This document shows positions 57,770-64,000 of a stretch of DNA of 64,000 bases, piece by piece (position 1 is the first letter of the stretch; every line of letters starts with the position of its first letter). The notes under the pieces are model-generated. The model was not told the origin of the DNA, made no database searches, and saw only the letters and a list, made by a program, of their open reading frames with translations. The DNA comes from Gnetum montanum. Taxonomy: Eukaryota; Streptophyta; Gnetopsida; Gnetales; Gnetaceae. Location: contig MNCI01015613.1 of NCBI GenBank assembly GCA_015680685.1, forward strand, positions 171,293 through 235,292, in the 5' to 3' direction. Made by a program: the position numbers and the translations under genes.

Positions 57770-58440
57770 TGATAAGCCGCAAATATCGCGTACCGCATCC
57801 GCCATGCGATATCGCGTCCTGCCTCATCTTCTATAAATAAGAGGAGGTGCCCTTTGTTCCCGATAGTTAGACTTAGACCCTTAGCCAAATTCTTGCAATT
57901 TAGTCATTCCAGAGTTAGAATAATTTATGTGTGCCCGTAGTAGGAGTCACAGAGTGAACGAATCTTTATTCGAGCAAATTGGACCTGAGCACACATTTGT
58001 GTATGGCAATAAAGATAAACTTTATGATAAAATTTACAGCATATGGATTAAGCTAGTTAGTAATTAATTATTGTTGAATTTTTAATGCTTTCCTAGTTAA
58101 TTANACGTTGCATTGGTTCAGGATGTGTATGGCAAGTGAGAATGGATACTGGTGTTAGGAACAATTAGAAACTAGTTAAGGTAAGTTAGTTACTTCTTTT
58201 TCTCTCCCTCTCCTTATTAGCAGAAGACATCAAAAAGGTAAAAGCTATAAAAATCATATACCTCAAGCTTACTTAACCATACAATTGTGACAATCCAAGT
58301 AAGTTTGGGAAGATAACGATTGATTAACCCTGAGTCTTCCATTAAGGCACATAAACGCTTAGTCCTTGGAGTTTGACCGGATCACGTGTGAAACACTCGT
58401 ATTCGTATGGTTGAGTGTAGGGGTACCTCGCCACTCATCA
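57770..58440 (+). repeat. 5' LTR of element A (671 bp)
   Basis: It begins TGATAAGCCGC and ends GGTACCTCGCCACTCATCA. Within the first 60 bases are AATATCGCGTACC and GCGATATCGCG, then the TATA box TATAAATA at 57832-57839. One N is present at 58105. The end matches the solo LTR at 50649 and the LTRs of element 2. Confidence 0.9.
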
Positions 58441-58441
58441 T

Positions 58442-58459
58442 TGGCACCGTTGCCAAGGA
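58442..58459 (+). other. Primer-binding site of element A (tRNA-Asp type)
   Basis: TGGCACCGTTGCCAAGGA, 15 of 18 bases identical to the Athila/Tat primer site TGGCGCCGTTGCCGGGGA, one base inside the LTR. It is the best preserved of the four such sites in the window. Confidence 0.85.
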
Positions 58460-58583
58460 CTTATTTGTTTGTGTGTTACGTAGAACATAGGAAATCATTC
58501 ATATCGTTGGGATGCTAGAATGAACCCTAGGGTTAATCAAAGAAGAACAAGACAATGGTACATTGCACATCGAACAAGACAAG

Positions 58584-61500
58584 ATGTCTTCTTCTTCGCA
58601 TAAGAGCACTTCACCGCCTAGGACTAACACAAGAGACAGTCGGCAGCATACTACATGTAACCAAGATCTACCAGTCCCTCAACAATTTCATGTGGTATAT
58701 ACTCATCACGATGAGTATGTACCTAATTTCACCTATATTCTCCACCAAGATGAAGAACTGCGTTGGAGAGACTTGGAGGGTAACATAGTATTGCCTCCAG
58801 ACCGATCAGTCCCCAACATGTTCCTTTGTGCTCTCACATGAATAGGCATGCCGCTTTTATACATGGAATAAATTGCATGTGATCATGACACAAGGGATTA
58901 TCATCTCATAGAAGCACAATGTCAAAGGGATTTGCGACATGAGAGATATCATACATCCTTGAAGGGTAAATGGTCCCATAGCGCTCCACACGTCTTAAGC
59001 GAAATTGAGGATGGTGAACCTATCTCAACAGGTTCCCCACAAAATGATGTTTCCCCTCCTAACGATGGTCAGGAGGTGATGTATCAGAACCTCCACTCCA
59101 CTGTTCACAACCCTAGTTCTAATACCCATGAACACGAAGTGTTCAACGAGGGAACACAAAAACATGATAAGGGTGGACGTTCTGATCGTGATCACGATTG
59201 AGGTCAAGACCATCGAAGAAAAGGTAGAAAACATCGTCATGGTGATGGTTCTCCTTCTTCTTCACCTTCATCATCACCCTCATCCTCTTCTTTAGTGTCC
59301 AGATGCAATCATAAGGAAACCAATTGTGAGGATAAAGGAAAACAAAGTGAAAAACATCGACGAGACAGTCAAGAACGAGGACAAGGACACTCTAAGGAAT
59401 CAAGGCATAGAATAAGGGAGAGTAGGGAACCACATAGACACCATAGATGCTATGAATGAGATGATCCCGAAGAACCCCTGCTCGCAACTAGAAGCATGCT
59501 AGATATAACAGAGGTTGTAAGAGTTCCAACAAGGCACCAAAAGGATAGTAGGATCAAGAGGTTAGACATGAACAACATCCCACGATTTGAAGGGGGATAC
59601 AATGCTGATCCTCAAAATCATTTACAAGCATTCCACGATGCATGTGCCTTGCAAAACATAGAGAACGAATGGCAAAAACTGAAGTTGTTCCCAAGGACAC
59701 TAGTGAAAGAAGCGGAAAGCTAGTACCGATCCTTAGAACTGGAATCCATCCAGAGGTGGAGTACAATGTTAGAACTATTTAATGATAAGTACCAAACGTA
59801 CTCCCGAGTGTTTAACCTGCAAAAGAAAATCCAAGGATGGAAGCAAGGAAATCATGAACCCTTGGATGCTATCATGGGTTGTTATTACACACTATTACAT
59901 CATTGCCCTAGCCATGGTTATTCGTAGCAGGATCAACTACTCCATCTCGTGGATGGACTTAGGCATGAAATAAGGAGAACCCTTGGGATGTATGCCCAAG
60001 GAAGATTATCAAAGCTTAGGTCTCATCAAATTCATAGATTGCTAGAGCAAGTAGCCAAGCAAGAAGGTGAGCTACGAAAGAGAGAAAGTGCAGAAGAATA
60101 CAATCGGGATCCTTCCCTCCAAAAAAGGGGAGTGAGATTTTGTGAGGAGGAAGAAGAGTCACCACTCGAAGAGATGGTGAATAGGAAAAATTTGCCACTC
60201 CAAAAGTTAACAATAGAAGTATTGGCAAAGGTAGACCAAATGTGGGACTCCCTAGATAGTAGGTTTGAAACTATTCTCAAAATTGTAGAGGAGTCTAGGA
60301 AGCGAGGTAGTAACCATGATAAAAAGAAAAAGAGAGAAGTGGATAATGCACGTAACAAGGGTAAGGGCAAAATGACCATCACATAAGAGGTTGTGAATTC
60401 AGACACGGACAATGACGATGGATGCGAGATATGCCAATATGACCATCCTAAGGAATGTTGCCCAGTGATCTCACATCTACAAGAGTCTGGGGTGTATGCC
60501 CTCAACCCATGACTTAACACATGGCAAGCACCCCGATAGTTACCTTATCCCCAAGGTAACCTAAGGTAGTTCCACCAACCTTCAACACATTATCCAAGTG
60601 GAACTCCACCACAACCCATTGAGCAACATCAATAGTGGAAATACCCACAGTCATGGGGGATGCCACCACCAAGGCAACAATACCCCTATCAGCAACCGAA
60701 CCCATATGGCTACTATGTGCAGCATCCAATCTCTCCATGTGACTCTATTAGTTACGTTACATCACAACATCACTACCAAGCTTGTGCGTATTATAGAACT
60801 CCTTCTCCTAGGGAAGATAACCCATAGACATACCATCCTTCAAATCCATCTGCAACTCTCACACCAATAGCTCCATTACCACCTACTCCAACAATGCAAG
60901 GAGAACTCCCTACTCAACCGCAGCAACGCAATGCCACAAGGGTTTTGAATCTTCAACCTGCTATTGGTTCTGACAACCGTATGAAGAAAAGAGCTTTCTT
61001 CAAAACTAATAGTCCAACTAAGTTCTCACAACCACAAGCGGTTGAACCTCTGAACACCTCCCCATCAAATAAGGCTTCAGAGCTCCCTTCAAACCAAACA
61101 CCAAGCTCAACGCATACGGTTATGTTAACACATGTCGTTACTGACTAGATTAAGGTGGGCCACCTTCCCAGGAAATTCTCTGATCCTAGAAACCCTCTAA
61201 TCTATCTCCAAATCGTTGGGAATGAACCATGCAAAGCTCTTCTAAACTCAGGTTCCGGAGTCAGTTTAATATCACAAGAGATGTACAAAGCCTGGAACCT
61301 GCCTCCATTAAGGAAGAGCAATATTTGCTTAGAGCTAGCTGACCAGTCCATCGCTGTCCCCTTGGGATTGGTGGAGGACATCGTTACCATGGTATGTGAA
61401 TGGTCATACCTAGCTGATTTCCTAGTAATACAAGCGAATAATGATAAAGGGGACTTCCCAATAATAATGAGAAGGGCATAACTAAGTACCATAGATGCAC

Positions 61501-61871
61501 GCCTAGGAATTTGCAATCTTTCCGTGGATATATCTAAGTAGAATACTTTTGGGAAGATTGAGAAGAAGAAGGTTCCATGCATCACATACAATGACACAGG
61601 ATGCGATTGCGTGCAGAAATCATGGGTTGTGAAAAGTTTAGCATTGCCTACATGCAACCAGTATGCACAAGACCTTAAACTACAAAAGTGCCTGCATGTA
61701 GCAACCACACAACAAGAGGACACCCAGTGGCTGATAACTAATCAAGAAAGCAACTCACTAACGTGCATGGAATTAACTAAGGGAATAACTCGTGCCTACA
61801 TTGAAAGCATAGATGCACTAGAGCAAGTTCGTCACCAATTTCCAAACCTTAACCTAGAAAACATCAAGTAG
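58584..61871 (+). pseudogene. gag: Gag-protease of element A: one frame broken by about 16 stops
   Basis: From MSSSSHKS at 58584 all recognisable segments lie in one frame to 61871, with no net frameshift. Order: acidic/His N-terminal part; Ser/Arg-rich stretch (about 59200-59450); gag core (about 59575-60000) with IPRFEGGYNADP, NEWQKLKLFPRTL and DKYQTYSRVFNLQ; coiled, charged region (60040-60380); Pro/Gln-rich tail (60500-60900); protease (61190-61500) with LLNSGSGVSLIS, where the catalytic Asp is Asn, and DFPIIMRRA. The frame is cut by about 16 stops, each one transition away from a Gln, Arg or Trp codon. Gag would build the particle and protease mature it. It stays in frame into EIPKEV, then meets the deletion junction. 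Confidence 0.8.
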
Positions 61872-61904
61872 GGGAAGTTGGAAATTCCTAAAGAAGTCAA
61901 ACAA

Positions 61905-62067
61905 GAACCTTGATAAGAGATTATTAGTCAATGTGCAATAGACCAAACCTTTCCATGAACTTAGAACGGTTAGTGCACATAATACCTCTGAGAAGGGATG
62001 ACCCTGTTCACTATTTTGGATCTCCTCCTTCCAACTCAGTCATGGGGGAGATGGCCACCTTTGCTAA
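61905..62067 (+). pseudogene. Deletion junction and integrase C-terminal tail of element A
   Basis: Upstream, EIPKEVKQEP matches the pre-RT linker of element B (about 53010). From 61912, in the next frame, DKRLLVNVQ, TKPFHEL and QLSHGGDGHLC-stop match the last ~50 codons of pol in elements 1 (4909-4676) and B. The deletion removed the pol segment corresponding to about 53035-57370 of B (about 2.8 kb without the solo LTR) and shifted the frame. Confidence 0.8.
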
Positions 62068-62512
62068 TCAATTGAGGCCCTCAGTTCCTTTTTAATTTTT
62101 TGTTTTACACATTTTTGTTTGACAAATTTCTTTAACTTTTCTTGTTTTTGTCTTGCAACATCATTTATACTTTTTCATTTCTTTGTGTAATTATTTGTTT
62201 TGCTTGTTTTTATTTTTGTTTTGTCCATTCTTATTTTGTTTTTGTTCTTGTTTTTATCTTCATTTGTTTGTTAGGTTTGTCACCTCATAAGTGCTCCTGA
62301 TGGTGATATGAATTGTATTCTATTGATTGCTAATGTTTGGTTTTTTATCTTTGAGTTATAATGTTGATACTAAGATATGGTTCTTTTGATATAACAGGCA
62401 ATGAGTCCACGTCATCCATGCATTCATGAATTTCTATGGTCTCTCTTGGCTTGGAACTGTACGGTCCCTTTCTTAATAATAAAACTATTAACAAATTGGT
62501 GATTGTGCATTT

Positions 62513-62731
62513 CTCAAATTGAGGAAGGACTCAAGGATTGAAAAGGGTGTGATTTCAAGGGAATTTAATGCATTTTTGCTGATCGTTCTCTTGATTTGGG
62601 TGCTAAGCATTTTCCTTACCATTCTGACATTGCTCCAATATCGGGAAGCTGAGCTAATAAAAATAAGTCTTTTCATGATGTGGTTCTCATGTAAAAAAAA
62701 AGTGAAAATTCAAAGCACACACGTTAGATAA
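62513..62731 (+). CDS. Membrane-segment ORF after pol in element A (env-like position, unproven)
   Basis: The frame reads RKDSRIEKGVISREF, then a hydrophobic run of about 22 residues (AFLLIVLLIWVLSIFLTIL and on), then LLQYREAEL and a basic tail ending at 62731. It aligns with 29297-29016 of element 2 at both protein and DNA level. The position after pol is where Athila elements have an env-like gene, but no other envelope feature was seen, and no good ATG opens it. Confidence 0.35.
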   Translation, partial: LKLRKDSRIEKGVISREFNAFLLIVLLIWVLSIFLTILTLLQYREAELIKISLFMMWFSCKKKVKIQSTHVR

Positions 62732-62776
62732 GATAATCATCTAGGCTACAAGCACTAGTTATGGAACCAAACAAAC

Positions 62777-63118
62777 ATGTTCCCTCTAACTAAGGCCCTT
62801 TCTCGCTTTCTACTTGTCCCTTTCTCGTTTCCTCGGAATGGTGGTGACTCTTTGGCAAAAGCATTATTGTTACTTCAAGTGGATGGATTGGCCAAGTGTA
62901 TTAATGCAAAGTCACTAGATGTGGATTGTTTGAGGCTGGACTTGGATGAGGTCTACTCAGTCACATTAACCATAAATACACAAGGGACTATACAACACCT
63001 TGTTCTTGGGACTCCATTCCATTCTCTTCTTCCCATCATTTTTTCTCCATTCTCCACCTCATTGCCGATTGTATCAGTAGTATATATTTTGGTTGATACA
63101 TTGTTTTCTCTTTGGTAA
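62777..63118 (+). CDS. Unrecognised ORF in the post-pol region of element A
   Basis: 113 codons (MFPLTKALSRFLLVPFSFPR...) with a polar middle (LDVDCLRLDLDEVYSVTLTI) and a hydrophobic end (PIVSVVYILVDTLFSLW). It could be part of the same decayed gene as 62513-62731, shifted by an indel. No family was recognised. An ORF of this length in T-rich DNA can arise by chance. Confidence 0.25.
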   Translation: MFPLTKALSRFLLVPFSFPRNGGDSLAKALLLLQVDGLAKCINAKSLDVDCLRLDLDEVYSVTLTINTQGTIQHLVLGTPFHSLLPIIFSPFSTSLPIVSVVYILVDTLFSLW

Positions 63119-63972
63119 ATTCTTGGGGTTAAGTCTTTAACTCTTGCTCCCAAATGACATTTCCAGAGCCTACGGACTCTTTGAATGTGGGTTTGTTAGG
63201 GCATAAAAGGCATAAGCCTGCTTTTGGGAGTACCCACTGGCATTCCTATTTGGTGCATCAGTTAACTTCTTTCCCTTAAACATTTCTGCAATCAAAATTT
63301 GTTTTGTTCATTTCCACCTCTGACATCCATTTTATCGGCCTTATCATTGTTTCTTTTTCTCCATCTTTCTTATTCCCTATCTTTTTCCATTCTATCACTA
63401 CTGAATGATTGCTCTTAGTCATGGCGGCCCTGGTCCAATTGTTTCAATTTTTCCTAACCCCTACACCTTGGGTAGTCACCAGTGTTATACCTCTAGAATC
63501 CGTATCGGCCATATCACAACTCAGCCAATGGACCTTACATCGAAGTAAGGTATCAACTGTATTGTGATTTACTTATCCTTGCTCATATGTAACTGTGTTG
63601 TGTGTGTAGATGGCAATCATACAACAATGGACTGGATCTGGAGGAAACACTCAGGATGGACCGGTGCTGGAAAAGTCATGCAAGGAACAAGATTGATGGT
63701 GCACTCATGGATGAACAACGGAAGGTGCAATCTTGCCATCGGCAACAACACGTCTTCTCCTTTTCTCTCTCTCTCTTCTCTCTCAGCTGCCAAATAAGGC
63801 CGGATGTCAAATGTGTATAGTGTTCACTCTTGTGGTCATGAACACTAATGTTGCCATGTATTGTAATGTTGATCCGTTCACGTGTCATCCCATTCACCAT
63901 TAGTGTCATTCAAGTCAATAATACCATACCTTCCCAATATTTTGTAAGGAACTCAAGGACAAGTTTTCATTC
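63119..63972 (+). other. Post-pol linker of element A, no gene recognised
   Basis: The segment at about 63205-63240 matches the linker of element 2 (about 28560-28525). GGAACTCAAGGACAAGTTTT at 63949-63968 matches AACTCAAGGACGAGTTTT upstream of the polypurine tract of element 2. Unlike element 2, no extra coiled-coil gene lies here. Confidence 0.5.
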
Positions 63973-63985
63973 AATCATGGGGGTA
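63973..63985 (+). other. Polypurine tract of element A
   Basis: AATCATGGGGGTA directly precedes the LTR start TGATGAGCCGCG. The tract TCATGGGGG also lies across the last codons of pol at 62039-62048. Confidence 0.7.
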
Positions 63986-64000
63986 TGATGAGCCGCGATA
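63986..64000 (+). repeat. Start of the 3' LTR of element A (cut by window end)
   Basis: TGATGAGCCGCGATA matches the 5' LTR start TGATAAGCCGCAAATA (57770). Only 15 bases are visible. Confidence 0.75.

Larger units (their letters stand above)
57770..64000 (+). mobile_element. Element A: Athila/Tat-like retrotransposon with RT to integrase deleted, inserted in element B
   Basis: 5' LTR (57770-58440), tRNA-Asp-type primer site, gag and protease in one frame (58584-61871), a deletion junction, the last ~50 codons of integrase (to 62067), a T-rich linker, a membrane-segment ORF, a polypurine tract and the first 15 bases of the 3' LTR (63986-64000). About 2.8 kb of RT, RNase H and integrase present in element B is missing. 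The left flank GTGCC (57765-57769) should recur after the 3' LTR outside the window. Confidence 0.85.

Noticed and set aside
1-64000. tRNA, rRNA or snoRNA genes
   Set aside because: No cloverleaf with matching A and B boxes and no rRNA sequence was recognised by eye; a tRNA-scanning run would be needed to be sure.

Overview
This is eukaryotic nuclear DNA from a plant, almost certainly a seed plant with a large, repeat-rich genome. The evidence is one host gene with GT-AG introns and, on either side of it, tens of kilobases of old, nested LTR retrotransposons of plant types. These are Athila/Tat-like elements primed by tRNA-Asp and Ty3/gypsy elements primed by initiator tRNA-Met. A gymnosperm would fit, but nothing in the window fixes the species. 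An assembly gap of N lies at 50823-51330.

Layout. Positions 1-11984 hold minus-strand element 1 (LTR, gag, pol, then an extra coiled-coil gene with its own promoter); its far end is outside the window. Element 1 sits inside an older minus-strand relative, element 3 (11985-12635 and 19533 to about 23400), which is also split by a complete 6.9-kb Ty3/gypsy element, C2 (12636-19532). Minus-strand element 2 (24013-32921, target duplication GCTTT) keeps gag and the extra gene but has no pol. Positions 32927-48309 form an island with few transposons. It contains a ~170-bp tandem repeat array, a 4.06-kb tandem duplication, and the only intact host gene: a secreted glyoxal/galactose-oxidase-type copper radical oxidase in three exons (42025-45505, 565 aa). 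A decayed RTE-type LINE endonuclease fragment follows.

From 48310 to the end, plus-strand elements dominate. C1 (48310-52470) is a short gag-only relative of C2 carrying a solo LTR (50649-51398). It is joined abruptly to the pol of element B (52471-57769), whose integrase is split by another solo LTR of 1578 bp (54512-56089). Element B is interrupted at 57770 by element A, which has an LTR, gag and protease but has lost reverse transcriptase and most of integrase; its 3' LTR begins at 63986.

How it fits together. All retroelement genes are broken, mostly by in-frame stops that read as C-to-T or G-to-A transitions. That is the expected scar of long-term cytosine methylation. The Athila-like family has unusual features: very short U3 regions packed with palindromes just upstream of a TATA box, a copy of the same module in front of an extra gene downstream of pol, a polypurine tract overlapping the last codons of pol, and a conserved membrane-spanning segment after pol. 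The oxidase is the only gene here expected to make a working protein; its upstream region has been tandemly duplicated without the coding part.
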